Assembly: GCF_000709345.1 (NCBI RefSeq)
Contig: NZ_KL448323.1
Span: 2,858,346-2,922,345 of the forward strand
DNA from: Polaromonas glacialis
GTDB lineage: Bacteria; Pseudomonadota; Gammaproteobacteria; Burkholderiales; Burkholderiaceae_C
Direction of reading: 5' to 3'
Length of the DNA stretch: 64,000 nt
Each line of letters opens with the position of its first letter. Position 1 is the first letter of the stretch. The notes beneath the pieces are model-generated. The model was not told where the DNA came from. It made no database searches and saw nothing but the letters and a program-made list of their open reading frames with translations. This document shows, in pieces, positions 17,731 to 27,574 of this stretch. The translations under genes were made by a program, and so were the position numbers.

Positions 17731-18651
17731 TCATGCAGCCTCTGCATTCCCAGCGGACACCGCGAACCGCGCCGTCAACTCGCCCAGGCCCAGTTCAGCC
17801 AGCACCTGCTGCAAACGCGTCTGCGCGGCGCGGGTCTTGGCCGCGCTGGGCGTTGACGGGCGGCTGGCCAGGATGAGTTCGTTCTTCATCGAATGCTCCC
17901 AGCCGACCAGCTCGGTCACGGTGACCTGGTAGCCGTTGGCTTCCAGCTGCAGGCAGCGCAGCACGTTGGTGATCTGGCTGCCGAATTCGCGCGTGTGCAG
18001 CGGATGGCGCCACAGCTCGGCCAGCGGAGACTTGGCCAGGTTCAGGGCACGCGATTTCTTCAGCACGCCGGCCACCTCGGCCTGGCAGCAGGGCACCAGC
18101 ACCATGTGGCACGCCTGCCTGGCCAGGCCAAAGGCAATCGCGTCGTCGGTGGCGGTGTCGCAGGCATGCAGCGCGGTCACGATGTCCACGCGGGGCGGCA
18201 GTTCGGCCGAAGCGGTAGCCTCCTGCACCGACAGGTTCAGGAAGGACATGTTCGCAAAACCCAGCCGCGCCGCCAGCGCACGCGATTTCTCGACCAGTTC
18301 GGCGCGGGTTTCAATGCCGTAGACATGGCCGCTGACCGGCTCGCCTTGGCGCGCCACGTTGAAGAACAGGTCGTACAGGATGAAGCCCAGGTAGGACTTG
18401 CCGGCGCCGTGGTCGGCCAGCGTGAAGCCTTGTCCGCCCCCGGACACCTCGTTCAGCAGCGGCTCGATGAACTGGTACAGGTGGTAGACCTGCTTGAGCT
18501 TGCGCCGGGTGTCCTGGTTGAGCTTGCCCTCGCGGGTCAGAATGTGCAGTTCCTGCAGCAATTCGATCGACTGGCCGGGGCGGAGTTCTTCAATGACCTG
18601 TGCGGGCTTGCCGCGAAGCTTGTCGCGAAGGGGTGGGCTGTTTTTTTGCAT
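17731..18651 (-). CDS. SAM-dependent methyltransferase-like protein
   Basis: This encodes a 306-residue protein of the Methyltransferase_32 type. The SAM-binding core begins near residue 75 (GFTLADHGAGKSYLGFILYD). A VDIVTALHACDTATDDAI segment follows near 155, with a conserved ALHACD motif, and CHMVLVPCCQ near 180. The Cys-rich loop PCCQ and the C-terminal WEHSMKNELI are shared with TRM13-like RNA methyltransferases, but the substrate is unknown. I chose ATG 18651 (MQKNSPPLRDKL). The frame is open to 18702 without better support. It is divergent from ohrR, with the palindromic operator between them. Confidence 0.8.
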   Translation of the reverse strand: MQKNSPPLRDKLRGKPAQVIEELRPGQSIELLQELHILTREGKLNQDTRRKLKQVYHLYQFIEPLLNEVSGGGQGFTLADHGAGKSYLGFILYDLFFNVARQGEPVSGHVYGIETRAELVEKSRALAARLGFANMSFLNLSVQEATASAELPPRVDIVTALHACDTATDDAIAFGLARQACHMVLVPCCQAEVAGVLKKSRALNLAKSPLAELWRHPLHTREFGSQITNVLRCLQLEANGYQVTVTELVGWEHSMKNELILASRPSTPSAAKTRAAQTRLQQVLAELGLGELTARFAVSAGNAEAA

Positions 18652-18730
18652 GGCTGGCAAGTTTAGTCCTGCGCTTTTCGATGCCCCGCCCGGGACTTGC
18701 ATGACCCTGCATGGTCACTCCGGCAATTAA

Positions 18731-18757
18731 ATTGCACACAATTTAATTGCGTGCAAT
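18731..18757. promoter_or_regulatory. OhrR operator palindrome
   Basis: A 27-base palindrome centred on T18744 has arms ATTGCACACAATT and AATTGCGTGCAAT, which match at 12 of 13 positions when folded. AT-rich TTGCA/AATT palindromes like this are the known type of OhrR binding site. It ends nine bases before the ohrR ATG, fitting autorepression released by organic hydroperoxides. Confidence 0.75.
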
Positions 18758-18766
18758 AATCAAACC

Positions 18767-19261
18767 ATGCCTCATGAACTGCCCGATCCGGCTTCTGGCT
18801 TGATACCGCCAGGCGCAAACACCGACACCCTGCTGCGGCTGGACAACCAGTTGTGCTTTGCGCTGTATTCGGCGTCGCTGGCCATGACACGGCTGTACCA
18901 GCCGCTGCTGAGCGCGCTGGGCATGACCTATCCGCAGTACCTGGCGATGCTGGTGCTCTGGGAGCAAGACGGCTTGTCGGTGTCCGAACTCGGCGAGCGG
19001 CTGCTGCTGGACTCTGGAACGCTCACGCCGCTGCTCAAGCGGATGGAGGCGTCCGGCCTGGTGACGCGCCAGCGCGACGCACACGACGAGCGGCGCGTCC
19101 ACATCACGCTGACTGCAGCCGGCCGCGAGATGAAAGCCCGGGCCGCCAGTATTCCGGGCCGCATCCTGAATGCCGCGCAGTGTCCGGTGCCCGAACTGGT
19201 GGCGCTGACGCGGCAGGTGCAGGCGCTGCGCCAGCGGCTGGTGCAGGGCGGCGCGGATTGA
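18767..19261 (+). CDS. ohrR: Organic hydroperoxide-sensing repressor (MarR family)
   Basis: This encodes a 164-residue MarR-family regulator. After a variable N-terminus of about 25 residues, LDNQLCFALYSAS carries the conserved reactive Cys (about residue 29) that OhrR oxidises on meeting organic peroxides. The winged helix shows LGMTYPQYLAML, LSVSELGERLLLDSGTLTPL and the wing RDAHDERRVHITLT. The palindrome at 18731-18757 lies immediately upstream, and ohr, its usual target, starts 67 bases downstream. Confidence 0.92.
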   Translation: MPHELPDPASGLIPPGANTDTLLRLDNQLCFALYSASLAMTRLYQPLLSALGMTYPQYLAMLVLWEQDGLSVSELGERLLLDSGTLTPLLKRMEASGLVTRQRDAHDERRVHITLTAAGREMKARAASIPGRILNAAQCPVPELVALTRQVQALRQRLVQGGAD

Positions 19262-19328
19262 GTTTCGGCTTTGATTTTTGTTTTCTCAACCCTGCCTTCA
19301 CAAAAGGCTTTTTCACAGGAAATTTTGC

Positions 19329-19748
19329 ATGACCACGAAGCTTGACCAGGTGCTCTACACCGCCCAGACCCACACCACCGGCGGCCGCGACGGCCAGGCC
19401 AAATCCAGCGACGCACGCCTGAATGTCACGCTGAGCTCGCCCGGCACGACCGGCAACGGCACCAACCCCGAGCAGCTGTTTGCCGCCGGTTACTCGGCCT
19501 GCTTCATCGGCGCGCTGAAGGCCGTGGCCGGCATGCAGAAAATCACCCTGCCGGCCGACGTCAGCATCGACGCCAGCGTGGACCTGGGCAAGATTCCCAA
19601 TGGCTATGGCATCGCCGTCCGCCTGGACATCTCCCTGCCCGGCATGGAAGCTGCCGCAGCGCAGGCGCTGGTCGATGCCGCCCACCAGGTCTGCCCGTAC
19701 TCCAACGCCACGCGCGGCAACATCGACGTGACGCTGACGCTGAAATAA
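19329..19748 (+). CDS. ohr: Organic hydroperoxide resistance protein
   Basis: Ohr is a thiol peroxidase of the OsmC/Ohr family that reduces organic hydroperoxides with lipoyl-type electron donors. The 139-residue product starts MTTKLDQVLYTAQTHTTGGR. It holds the two reactive cysteines in FAAGYSACFIGAL (about residue 60) and in HQVCPYSNAT (about 124), plus the N-terminal Arg in GGRDG. Length and motif order are those of true Ohr, not OsmC. It follows ohrR and ends at a strong terminator. Confidence 0.96.
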   Translation: MTTKLDQVLYTAQTHTTGGRDGQAKSSDARLNVTLSSPGTTGNGTNPEQLFAAGYSACFIGALKAVAGMQKITLPADVSIDASVDLGKIPNGYGIAVRLDISLPGMEAAAAQALVDAAHQVCPYSNATRGNIDVTLTLK

Positions 19749-19773
19749 GCGCGCACCCAGGGCCGCGCCCAAG

Positions 19774-19805
19774 GCCCGCCGGTTTTGCAGCCGGCGGGCT
19801 TTTTT
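19774..19805 (+). terminator. Rho-independent terminator of ohr
   Basis: GCCCGCCGG (19774-19782) pairs perfectly with CCGGCGGGC (19791-19799) around an eight-base loop. A run of six T follows (19800-19805). Confidence 0.88.
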
Positions 19806-19853
19806 GCGCCTGCCGCCCTTGAAGCCCGGCCCCCGGTGGCGCGACAATCAAGC

Positions 19854-20903
19854 ATGACCCAATACAACAAGGCGGCTGCGGCGCGCCACGACATCCATGT
19901 CTACGAACACCTGACGCCCGACGTGGTGCTGGACGCGCTGGCCAGCGTCGGCCTGCTGGGCGACGGCCGCCTGATGGCGCTGTCCAGCTATGAAAACCGG
20001 GTGTACCAGGTGCATCTGGAAAGCCCGGTCGGAAGTGCGGAACTGGCCGGCGACATCGTGGTGGTCAAGTTCTACCGGCCCGACCGCTGGAGCGACGCGC
20101 AGATCCTGGAAGAGCATGGGTTTGCCGCCGAACTGATGGCCGCCGAGATTCCCGTGGTCGGCGCGCTGGAACTGAACGGCACGACGCTGAACCATTTCAA
20201 GGGCTTCAGCTTCAGCGTGTCGCCCAGCCGTGGCGGCCGGCGGCCGGAGCTGGACAACCTGGACGTGCTGGAATGGATAGGCCGCTTCCTGGCGCGCATC
20301 CACACCGTGGGCGCGGCCCGGCCTTTCGTACATCGCCCGGCGCTGAATCTGCAGACTTTCGGCCATGCCTCGCGCGATGTCCTGCTGGCGGGCGGCTACC
20401 TGCCGCTGGACATGGAATCGCGCTGGCACCAGGCCTTCGACGAAGCCATGACCGTCGCCCAGGGCGTGTTTGACAGCGTTCCCCATGCGCGCCAGCTGCG
20501 CCTGCATGGCGACTGCCACCCCGGCAACATTTTGTGGACGCCCGAAGGCTTACCACTGGCCGGCCCGCATTTTGTCGATCTGGACGATGCGCGCAGCGGC
20601 CCGGCGGTGCAGGATTTGTGGATGCTGCTGTCGGGCGACCGGCCCCAGCAGCTGCGCCAGCTGGGCGCGCTGGTCGATGGCTACGACGAGTTCGGCGAAT
20701 TCGACCGGCGCGAGCTGGCGCTGATCGAGCCGCTGCGCACGCTGCGCCTGGTGCATTACAGCGCCTGGCTGGCGCAGCGCTGGCACGACCCGATTTTCCC
20801 GATCAACTTCCCGTGGTTTGGCTCCAGCGACTACTGGAAAGGCCAGGTGGACATGCTGATTGAACAGACCGAGGCCATGCAGGCGGCGCCGCTGGTCGCC
20901 TGA
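19854..20903 (+). CDS. srkA: Stress response serine/threonine protein kinase
   Basis: This encodes a 349-residue protein of the SrkA/YihE/RdoA family, an aminoglycoside-phosphotransferase-like kinase linked to envelope stress and programmed cell death control. The catalytic loop [14 protein letters not shown] lies near residue 217 and the metal-binding [12 protein letters not shown] near 239, both hallmarks of the family. The Lys of the N-lobe lies in [13 protein letters not shown] near 70. The ATG at 19854 gives the usual length (about 330-350). It stands alone between the ohr terminator and the transpeptidase gene. Confidence 0.93.
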   Translation: MTQYNKAAAARHDIHVYEHLTPDVVLDALASVGLLGDGRLMALSSYENRVYQVHLESPVGSAELAGDIVVVKFYRPDRWSDAQILEEHGFAAELMAAEIPVVGALELNGTTLNHFKGFSFSVSPSRGGRRPELDNLDVLEWIGRFLARIHTVGAARPFVHRPALNLQTFGHASRDVLLAGGYLPLDMESRWHQAFDEAMTVAQGVFDSVPHARQLRLHGDCHPGNILWTPEGLPLAGPHFVDLDDARSGPAVQDLWMLLSGDRPQQLRQLGALVDGYDEFGEFDRRELALIEPLRTLRLVHYSAWLAQRWHDPIFPINFPWFGSSDYWKGQVDMLIEQTEAMQAAPLVA

Positions 20904-21043
20904 AGCCGCCTGGCCCCGTGCACGGCGGTGCAGGGGAAGGAATGGCACCAGGCGGTTTGCAGCGACCCGGCAACACGGCGTTTGCTGACACGGTCGAGCT
21001 GCAGGCCGCCCTAGGATGGCTACTCTTCCCTACTGGAGCCTTG

Positions 21044-22069
21044 ATGCCCTCCCCATTCCCGATTTCGCGCCGGCCGCTGCTGGCCTGGCTGGCCGCAGGC
21101 GCTGCCACGGCGGCTTTTCCCTCATTCGCCGCGCAGCACCGCAAGCCGGCCAGCGCGCTGACCGGCGCGGCGCTGATGGAGCGCGTCAATGCAGACACCG
21201 GCATGCCGGCGCTGGCCCAGGGCGCGCGCGGCGATGCCGTGCTGCGTGCGCAGGTCCTGCTCGACCATGCCTGGTTTTCTCCGGGCGAGATCGACGGCGC
21301 CTTTGGCGCCAACATGCGCCGCATGGTGGCGGCGTTCCAGACGGCGAACCAACTGAAATCAACTGGCCGCATCGACGCAGGCACCTGGAAAGCACTGGCC
21401 GGCGATGCGCCTGCGCCGGTGCTCAGCGAGTACACGCTCACCGCCGAGGATGCCGCCGGCCCCTTCGACAAGCTGCCCGCCGACACGATGAAGCGCGCCG
21501 AACTCAAGCGGATGGGTTTTGAATCGGTCCAGGAAGCACTGGGTGAAAAATTCCATTGCAGCCCGAAGTGGCTGCAAACCGTGAACCGGGGCAGCACGTT
21601 CAAGACCGGCGACAAGATCATCGTTCCCACGCCCGGCCCCGAGAAAGCGCCGGCCAGGGCCGCGTCGATCCGCATCGACAAGTCCGGGCATGTGCTGTTC
21701 CTGCTCGACAAGGACGCGCTGCCGGTGGCGGCCTTTCCGATCAGCATGGGCGGCGCGTCCGATCCGCTGCCGGTCGGCCGCATGGAAATCAAAAACGCCG
21801 CCAAAGACCCGGTGTTCACCTTTGACCCGACGCTGCTCAAGGGCAGCAAGAAAACCGATATCAAGGCCGATATCGCGGCCGGGCCGAACAACCCGGTCGG
21901 CGTGTACTGGCTGGGCCTGAGCAAGCCGCACTGGGGCATCCACGGCACGCCGGACCCGGAGCGCGTCGGCTGGTCCGAATCCAACGGCTGCATCCACCTG
22001 ACCAACTGGGATGTGCTGCGCGTGGCGAAGGCGGTCAAGGTCGGGTTTGCGGTGGATGTCCATGCCTGA
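21044..22069 (+). CDS. L,D-transpeptidase (YkuD domain) with peptidoglycan-binding domain
   Basis: This encodes a 341-residue exported enzyme that makes 3-3 crosslinks or anchors proteins to peptidoglycan. Residues 1 to about 30 form a twin-arginine-like signal ([13 protein letters not shown]). A PG_binding_1 domain covers about 45-105 ([22 protein letters not shown]). The YkuD domain runs from about 205 with the catalytic [13 protein letters not shown] and [13 protein letters not shown] motif, Cys near 317. CTGGAG precedes the ATG at 21044. The next gene overlaps it by eight bases, and four cell-wall genes lie together here. Confidence 0.93.
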   Translation: MPSPFPISRRPLLAWLAAGAATAAFPSFAAQHRKPASALTGAALMERVNADTGMPALAQGARGDAVLRAQVLLDHAWFSPGEIDGAFGANMRRMVAAFQTANQLKSTGRIDAGTWKALAGDAPAPVLSEYTLTAEDAAGPFDKLPADTMKRAELKRMGFESVQEALGEKFHCSPKWLQTVNRGSTFKTGDKIIVPTPGPEKAPARAASIRIDKSGHVLFLLDKDALPVAAFPISMGGASDPLPVGRMEIKNAAKDPVFTFDPTLLKGSKKTDIKADIAAGPNNPVGVYWLGLSKPHWGIHGTPDPERVGWSESNGCIHLTNWDVLRVAKAVKVGFAVDVHA

Positions 22070-22640
22070 GCATGGGGTGGCCCGCCGAAGCATGAGCCGG
22101 CGCCTAGCCGCGCTGCTTTGCCTGGCCTGGGCGGGCAGCGCCCTGGCCGCTGCCCCGGCGGGTGTTTCAGACGGGGCTGCCACCGGCATGCCGGCCGAGC
22201 CGCCGGTCCTGCTGCTGCCGGTGCAGGGCATCACCGCGAGCGACTTGCGCGACACCTTTGGCGATGGCCGGGACGGCGGCCAGCGCGGCCACGAGGCCAT
22301 CGACATCCTCGCGCCCACCGGCACGCCGGTGCTGGCGGTGGACGACGGCCGCATCGTCAAGCTGTTTTTGAGCCAGCCCGGCGGCATCACGGTGTACCAG
22401 TTCGACCCGAGCGGGCGATTTGCTTACTACTACGCGCACCTGGAGCGCTATGCCGACGGGCTGGCCGAGGGCCAGGCGGTGCGGCGCGGCAGCGTGCTCG
22501 GCTATGTCGGCGCGACCGGCAATGCCAGGGCAGACGTGCCGCACCTGCATTTCGCCATTTTCCGGCTCGGTCCGGAAAAGCAGTGGTGGAAAGGCGAGCC
22601 GGTCAACCCCTTCCCCTACCTGGGCGGCAAGCCGCCCTGA
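22062..22640 (+). CDS. M23 family metallopeptidase (LytM type)
   Basis: This encodes a 192-residue exported protein with an M23 endopeptidase domain that cuts peptide crosslinks in peptidoglycan. The zinc ligands are visible as [12 protein letters not shown] (H-x3-D, about residue 76) and the PHLHF motif (about 160). Both catalytic halves are present, so it is likely active. ATG 22062 overlaps the preceding stop by eight bases. ATG 22092 ([13 protein letters not shown]) is an alternative that gives a cleaner signal peptide. The overlap with the transpeptidase gene argues for joint expression. Confidence 0.9.
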   Translation: MPEHGVARRSMSRRLAALLCLAWAGSALAAAPAGVSDGAATGMPAEPPVLLLPVQGITASDLRDTFGDGRDGGQRGHEAIDILAPTGTPVLAVDDGRIVKLFLSQPGGITVYQFDPSGRFAYYYAHLERYADGLAEGQAVRRGSVLGYVGATGNARADVPHLHFAIFRLGPEKQWWKGEPVNPFPYLGGKPP

Positions 22641-22686
22641 GCGCCGGTCTGGAGCGTCACCCAAAGCGCGCAAAGCGCATGGCAGT

Positions 22687-22757
22687 TTTTGCTATTTTAT
22701 TCATAGCTGCTTGCGCATACCAGTAGTGCGCAAGCAGCCTATTTGATGCCAAAAAAC
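22687..22757 (+). repeat. Dispersed Comamonadaceae hairpin repeat, copy E (best preserved)
   Basis: The core GCTGCTTGCGCA (22706-22717) pairs perfectly over 12 bases with TGCGCAAGCAGC (22727-22738) around a nine-base loop. AT-rich TTTTTGCTATTTTATTCATA flanks it on the left and CTATTTGATGCC on the right. It lies between two convergent cell-wall genes and could end transcription. Confidence 0.88.
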
Positions 22758-22853
22758 CGTTTACTGTTCAAAACGAAGCTGCCTTGAGCGCGAAGCCGCA
22801 GGCAGCGCAGTCACGGCCAAGGCAGGGCAACGACCTGCCGGCTTTAAATGGAA

Positions 22854-23411
22854 TCACCAGTTGCGCACGCGGCCGGTGTCCAGGTGCACGAACTGGTCGC
22901 GCGGGTAAAAACCCACGCCGCCCGCGTTCAGCGACAAGGCCGCCTGGTGCAGATCGGCCAGCGGCACGCCGGGCAGGCGAACGTCAATCGCGCGGCCTTC
23001 CATGTGCAGGCTTTTGGTCGCCACGCCGCCGCTGCGCGTCTGGCGCAGGCGGCTGTTGGTGGCCGGACAGCGGTAGCCCGAGATCACCTCGAACGCGCCC
23101 TTGCTGCCCAGCGCCTGCTGCACCCGATACAGCAGGTCGAACACCTGCGGGTCGATCACGCCGATGTCGCCGGTGTAGTGGTCGCGCAGGAAGCGGTTGA
23201 GCCAGCCCAGCGCCTGCGGCACATAACGCTCGCCGCTGGCATACACCAGGTCGATCTTCTCGTGGGTATGCGTGTGTACCAGCGCCAGGCCGCGCGCGTC
23301 GGGCACGGAAGCCCAGGCAGCGGGCGCGGCCAGTGCCGGCAGGGCGGCGGCGGCAAATCCAGCTGTCTGGCGCAGGAAGTGGCGGCGGGCGGGGGTCTTG
23401 GGATGGGTCAT
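22854..23411 (-). CDS. YcbK-like (DUF882, peptidase M15 type) exported protein
   Basis: This encodes a 185-residue protein with a twin-arginine-type signal (ARRHFLRQTAGFAAAALPAL). A DUF882/M15A-like domain follows, related to D,D-/L,D-carboxypeptidases and MepK, which cuts 3-3 crosslinks. The zinc-type ligands fit SLHMEGRAIDVRLPG (H-x6-D, about residue 135) and the late FVHLD (about 175). SGYRCPATNSRLR is the conserved segment before them. Its start overlaps the stop of the preceding large L,D-transpeptidase gene by four bases, so a maker and a cutter of L,D crosslinks are translationally coupled. Confidence 0.9.
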   Translation of the reverse strand: MTHPKTPARRHFLRQTAGFAAAALPALAAPAAWASVPDARGLALVHTHTHEKIDLVYASGERYVPQALGWLNRFLRDHYTGDIGVIDPQVFDLLYRVQQALGSKGAFEVISGYRCPATNSRLRQTRSGGVATKSLHMEGRAIDVRLPGVPLADLHQAALSLNAGGVGFYPRDQFVHLDTGRVRNW

Positions 23412-24991
23412 GGGGCGTCTCCGTAGAGGGTTGGCAGCGTTTGCGAATGCTGGCGCAGGGCAGCGTCGAGCAGCCGGTCCAGCCCGTAGAGGTCGTCAAA
23501 GAAAAAGGTGCGGCCGTCCTTGACCAGCGTGGTGCCGTAGGCAATCAGCACCGGCACCGGCTCGGGCAGCCTGAGCGTGGCCGACTGGCCACGGCTCATC
23601 GCCGTGCGGATGCGCTCGTCGGTCCAGTCCGGCATGTTCTTCAGAACGAATTTGGCCAGTTCCACCGGATGCTCGACACGGATGCAGCCGTGGCTGAAAT
23701 CGCGCCGGTCGCGCTGGAACAGTTCGGTGGCCGGCGTGTGGTGCAGGTAGATGTTGTCGCGGTTCGGGAACACGAACTTGATGTCGCCCAGCGCGTTTTT
23801 CGGCCCCGGCCGCTGGCGGATGCGCGCCTTGCCGGCCAGCACGGCGTCCAGCAGGCCGGCCGACACCGTCCGGTCCACGCGGCCGCCGTTTGATACGAAT
23901 TCCATCTCCTGGCGCGCCAGATAACCGGGGTCGCGCCTCAGCCGGGGAACGATCTCGGCGCGGGCGATGGACGGCGGCACGTTCCAGTACGGGCTGAACT
24001 CGATGAAACGCATGTCCTCGTCGAACAGCGGCGTGCGCGTGTCCAGCGCCTTGCCGACGACGATCTTCATTTCTTCCTGTACCTGGATGCGGCCGTCCTG
24101 TACTTCGTAGGCGCGCAGCACGAACTCGGGAATGTTCACGACGATCATGCGCGGACCCTGCATCAAGGGCGTCCAGCGCAGCCGCTCCAGGGCCAGTTCG
24201 ATCTGGCGCGCGCGGGCAGCGGGCGTCACCTGCAGCTGCGCCAGCGTGGTTTTGCCGATCACGCCGTCGGCGGCCAGCCCATGGCGCAGCTGAAAGGCCT
24301 TGACCGCCCCGACCAGCGGCTCGTCGTAGCGCGCCGCCGGTTGCGCCAAGCCGGGCGGCAGGTCGCCCAGATCAGCCAGCCGCTCGGCCAGCGGAGCCAG
24401 AGCCGCATACGCCTGACCCGGCGCCAGCTTGGGCGACTTGCCGCCCGGCAGCGGCGGCAGGGGCTGGCGCCAGGCCGCATGGTCGATGCGCGCGCGGTAG
24501 GCGGCCAGCGCCTCGCGCAGGCTGCCGTAGATCGGCAGGCGCGGCGCGGCCTCCAGCGCCGCGTCACCAAGCCGTCCGGCCGCCAGCGCGGCCTGCAGGT
24601 AGGCGCCGGCATCAAAGGGCTCGCGCTGCGGCGGGCTGAAGTTGTGATGGATCTTTTGCGGATCGACGCGGCCCGAGTGGACGTCGGCCAGGTAGCGCTC
24701 CATCGCCGTGTTCAGCGCCTGCTCTAGGAGCGCCATCGCGGCGGCGTCAAGCGGTGAACCCCGTGCAGCCCCGGCAATCGACCGTCCCAGCGCGGCGGCG
24801 CTGTAGTCCTGCGGCGCCAGGCCGTGGCTGGCGGCGGCGGCCAGCACGGCCACCGCCTCATGCGCCTGGGCGCCGGGTCGGTCGCCATCGAACCACGGCA
24901 GCCCCTGCGCCGCCATGGCGGTGCCGCAGAACAGCCACAGCACAAGGGCCGCGCGGCCAAGGAGCGAGGACAGGCAGTTCTTCATGTTCAT
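23408..24991 (-). CDS. Large L,D-transpeptidase, YcbB/LdtD-like
   Basis: This encodes a 527-residue exported L,D-transpeptidase of the YcbB class, which forms 3-3 crosslinks in peptidoglycan. The N-terminal signal runs to about residue 27. A helical scaffold follows, then a peptidoglycan-binding domain near 225-255 (FQLRHGLAADGVIGKTTLAQ). The catalytic YkuD domain is from about 290 to 460 with the RDFSHGCIRVEHP site (Cys near 436). Length and domain order match YcbB. The downstream gene overlaps by four bases. Confidence 0.94.
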   Translation of the reverse strand: MNMKNCLSSLLGRAALVLWLFCGTAMAAQGLPWFDGDRPGAQAHEAVAVLAAAASHGLAPQDYSAAALGRSIAGAARGSPLDAAAMALLEQALNTAMERYLADVHSGRVDPQKIHHNFSPPQREPFDAGAYLQAALAAGRLGDAALEAAPRLPIYGSLREALAAYRARIDHAAWRQPLPPLPGGKSPKLAPGQAYAALAPLAERLADLGDLPPGLAQPAARYDEPLVGAVKAFQLRHGLAADGVIGKTTLAQLQVTPAARARQIELALERLRWTPLMQGPRMIVVNIPEFVLRAYEVQDGRIQVQEEMKIVVGKALDTRTPLFDEDMRFIEFSPYWNVPPSIARAEIVPRLRRDPGYLARQEMEFVSNGGRVDRTVSAGLLDAVLAGKARIRQRPGPKNALGDIKFVFPNRDNIYLHHTPATELFQRDRRDFSHGCIRVEHPVELAKFVLKNMPDWTDERIRTAMSRGQSATLRLPEPVPVLIAYGTTLVKDGRTFFFDDLYGLDRLLDAALRQHSQTLPTLYGDAP

Positions 24992-25073
24992 CGTCCATTA
25001 TCGGCCGCTGCAGAAGGGCAGGCTGCGTGCCCGCCAAGGCGAAGAAACCGACCGCACGCCTTCATGCCACAAA

Positions 25074-25109
25074 CGAAAAAAGTCCCGCAGGCAAAACCGG
25101 CGGGACTTT
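25074..25109 (-). terminator. Rho-independent terminator of htpG
   Basis: On the minus strand AAAGTCCCGC pairs with GCGGGACTTT (25109-25100 and 25088-25079) around an 11-base loop. More T residues follow on the exit side. It lies about 50 bases after the htpG stop and could also serve transcripts from the left. Confidence 0.8.
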
Positions 25110-25160
25110 CGGCAGGCGACCCGTCCGGGTCAGCATGCAGGCGTTACGGCGTTACGCGCC

Positions 25161-27050
25161 TTACACCAGCAAGGCATTCACCCGGCGCACATAGGCCGCC
25201 GGATCAGCCGGCATGCCGCCTTCGGCCAGCAGCGCCTGGTCGAACAGGATGTTGGCCAGGTCATCGAAACTGGCCGATTCGCTGCTCGCTTCGAGTTTTC
25301 TCACCAGCGGGTGCTGGGCATTGACTTCCAGGATCGGCTTGCTTTCCGGCACGGCCTGGCCGGCCTGCTTGAGCATGCGCGCCAGCTGCGTGGACATGTC
25401 GCCGTCCTGCACCACCAGACAAGCCGGTGAATCGACCAGCCGCGAGGTGGCGCGAACGTCGGAGGCCTTGTCCTTGAGCGCTTCCTTGAGCTTGTCCAGG
25501 ATCGGCTTGAATTGCGTCTGCGCTTCCTCGGCGGCCTTTTTCTCGTCCTCGTCCTGCAGCTTGCCCAGATCGACCGCGCCCTTGGCGACCGACTGCAGCG
25601 GCGTGCCGTCGAACTCGTTGAGGTAGTTCAGCGCCCATTCATCGACCCGGTCGGCCATCAAGAGCACTTCGATGCCCTTCTTGCGGAAAATTTCCAGCTG
25701 CGGGCTGCTCTTGGCGGCGGCCAGCGTGTCGGCGGTGATGTAGTAGATCGCGTCCTGGCCGTCCTTCATGCGCGCCTTGTAGTCGGCAAAACTCACGCTG
25801 GTGGTATCTAGGGTCGAGCTGGCAAAGCGCAGCAGCTTGGCCAGGCGCTCGCGGTTGGCGAAATCCTCGCCCAGGCCTTCCTTCAGGACCGCGCCGAACT
25901 CGGCGTAGAAGGTCTTGAACTTTTCCGGCTCGTTGTTCGCCAGGTCCTCGATCATCGACAGCACGCGCTTGGTGCAGCCTTCGCGGATCGCCTTGACGGC
26001 GCGGCTTTCCTGCAGCAGCTCGCGCGAGACGTTCAGCGGCAGGTCGGACGAATCGACCACGCCTTTCACAAAGCGCAGGTAGGTCGGAAGCAGCGCCTGG
26101 GCGTCGTCCATGATGAAGACGCGCTTGACGTAGAGCTTGACACCAGCAGCCTTGTCGCGCTGGTACAGATCCATCGGCGCCTTGGACGGGATGAACAGCA
26201 GCTGGGTGTATTCGGTCGAGCCTTCCACGCGGTTATGGGTGCTGGCCAGCGGCGCTTCCTGGTCGTAGCTGATCTGCTTGTAGAACTCGTCGTACTGCTC
26301 GGGTGTGATGTCTTTCTTGGCGCGCGTCCACAGCGCGGCGGCCTGGTTTACCGTTTCCCATTCGCCGGTCTTCACCATCTCGCCGGGCTGGTCGTTCTCG
26401 CCGTCCTTCCACTCTTCCTTTTCCATCTGGATCGGCAGCGAGATGTGGTCGGAATACTTGTTGATGATGCTTTTGAGCTTCCAGGCGTTCAGGTAGTCGC
26501 TGGACTCGTCCTTCAGGTGCAGCGTGACGCTGGTGCCGCGCTCGGCGCGCTCAATCTCGCTGACCTCGAACTCGCCCGTACCGTCGCTGACCCAGCGCAC
26601 GCCGTGGGCAGCCGCCAGGCCGGCGCGACGGCTTTCCACCGTGATCTTGTCGGCGACGATGAAGCCCGAATAAAAGCCGACGCCGAACTGGCCGATCAGC
26701 TGCGAGTCGTTTTTCTGGTCGCCCGACAGCTTGGACACAAAGTCGCGCGTGCCGCTCTTGGCGATGGTGCCGAGGTGGTCAATCGCTTCCTGCTGCGACA
26801 TGCCGATGCCGTTGTCGGCAATGGTCAAGGTCTTGGCGGCCGCGTCGAAGCTCACGCGCACCTTCAGTTCGCTGTCGTTTTCGTACAGGCCGGCATCGTT
26901 CAAGGCTTCAAAACGCAGCTTGTCGCAGGCGTCCGAGGCATTGGAGACTAGCTCGCGCAAAAAAATGTCGGGGTTGGAATACAGCGAATGGGTGACGAGC
27001 TTGAGCAGCTGGGCGACTTCGGCCTGGAAGGAAAGGGTTTGTTTGCTCAT
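25161..27050 (-). CDS. htpG: Molecular chaperone HtpG (Hsp90)
   Basis: HtpG is the bacterial Hsp90, a cytosolic ATP-dependent dimeric chaperone. The 629-residue product begins [20 protein letters not shown]. It has the GHKL ATP site: [19 protein letters not shown] near residue 32, [15 protein letters not shown] near 79 and [17 protein letters not shown] near 118. The middle domain carries [20 protein letters not shown] near 340. ATG 27050 is chosen over an upstream start at 27110 because it matches the conserved N-terminus. Length agrees with the family (620-640). Confidence 0.97.
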   Translation of the reverse strand: MSKQTLSFQAEVAQLLKLVTHSLYSNPDIFLRELVSNASDACDKLRFEALNDAGLYENDSELKVRVSFDAAAKTLTIADNGIGMSQQEAIDHLGTIAKSGTRDFVSKLSGDQKNDSQLIGQFGVGFYSGFIVADKITVESRRAGLAAAHGVRWVSDGTGEFEVSEIERAERGTSVTLHLKDESSDYLNAWKLKSIINKYSDHISLPIQMEKEEWKDGENDQPGEMVKTGEWETVNQAAALWTRAKKDITPEQYDEFYKQISYDQEAPLASTHNRVEGSTEYTQLLFIPSKAPMDLYQRDKAAGVKLYVKRVFIMDDAQALLPTYLRFVKGVVDSSDLPLNVSRELLQESRAVKAIREGCTKRVLSMIEDLANNEPEKFKTFYAEFGAVLKEGLGEDFANRERLAKLLRFASSTLDTTSVSFADYKARMKDGQDAIYYITADTLAAAKSSPQLEIFRKKGIEVLLMADRVDEWALNYLNEFDGTPLQSVAKGAVDLGKLQDEDEKKAAEEAQTQFKPILDKLKEALKDKASDVRATSRLVDSPACLVVQDGDMSTQLARMLKQAGQAVPESKPILEVNAQHPLVRKLEASSESASFDDLANILFDQALLAEGGMPADPAAYVRRVNALLV

Positions 27051-27574
27051 TATGGAATTGAAGGTTTGACAATTGAAAAACAAAAACTGGCGCCCCTGAA
27101 CAGGTCGCATGGACTCTCAATTATGGGCGATGCCCCGTTTTTCCAGCGCCATTGCTTTTGCATCGAAAAAGATCGGGCTTTGTGATGTTTCAGCTGAGCG
27201 CAAGGTCGGAACGAACTTGTTTCAATACTGTTACAAGTTTCAGAAAAAATCCGGCTAACGCACCCCAAAGGCGTTTGATTACGATATGTTACACAAAGCC
27301 GCCACCAGGGATTCCCCTTTCAGCGCCAGGAAACAAAATCGAACAAAGCTATTTATCGCCAAAAATGACGCAAAAACTCCGCATTTCAGTCGGTAATTGC
27401 GTGATTTTTGGCACGTTTTCATATAAACCGGTCCGGCATTCATTAATGAATTTATATACATAAAAAACACTTGGACATACAATTAGATAACGTTTAGATA
27501 CTCCTTTTTTGCGGACGCATCAAACGGATTGACCACGCATTCGCAGTATCTTTTTTGACTCAAGGACGAAAAAA
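27051..27574. other. AT-rich intergenic region between htpG and the pilus operon
   Basis: This 524-base region has no supportable gene. It is much richer in A+T than its surroundings, especially 27390-27560. It must contain the divergent promoters of htpG and of the pilus operon. A weak TTGGAC-N17-TTAGAT match lies near 27472-27500. I see no CIRCE element. Confidence 0.55.
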
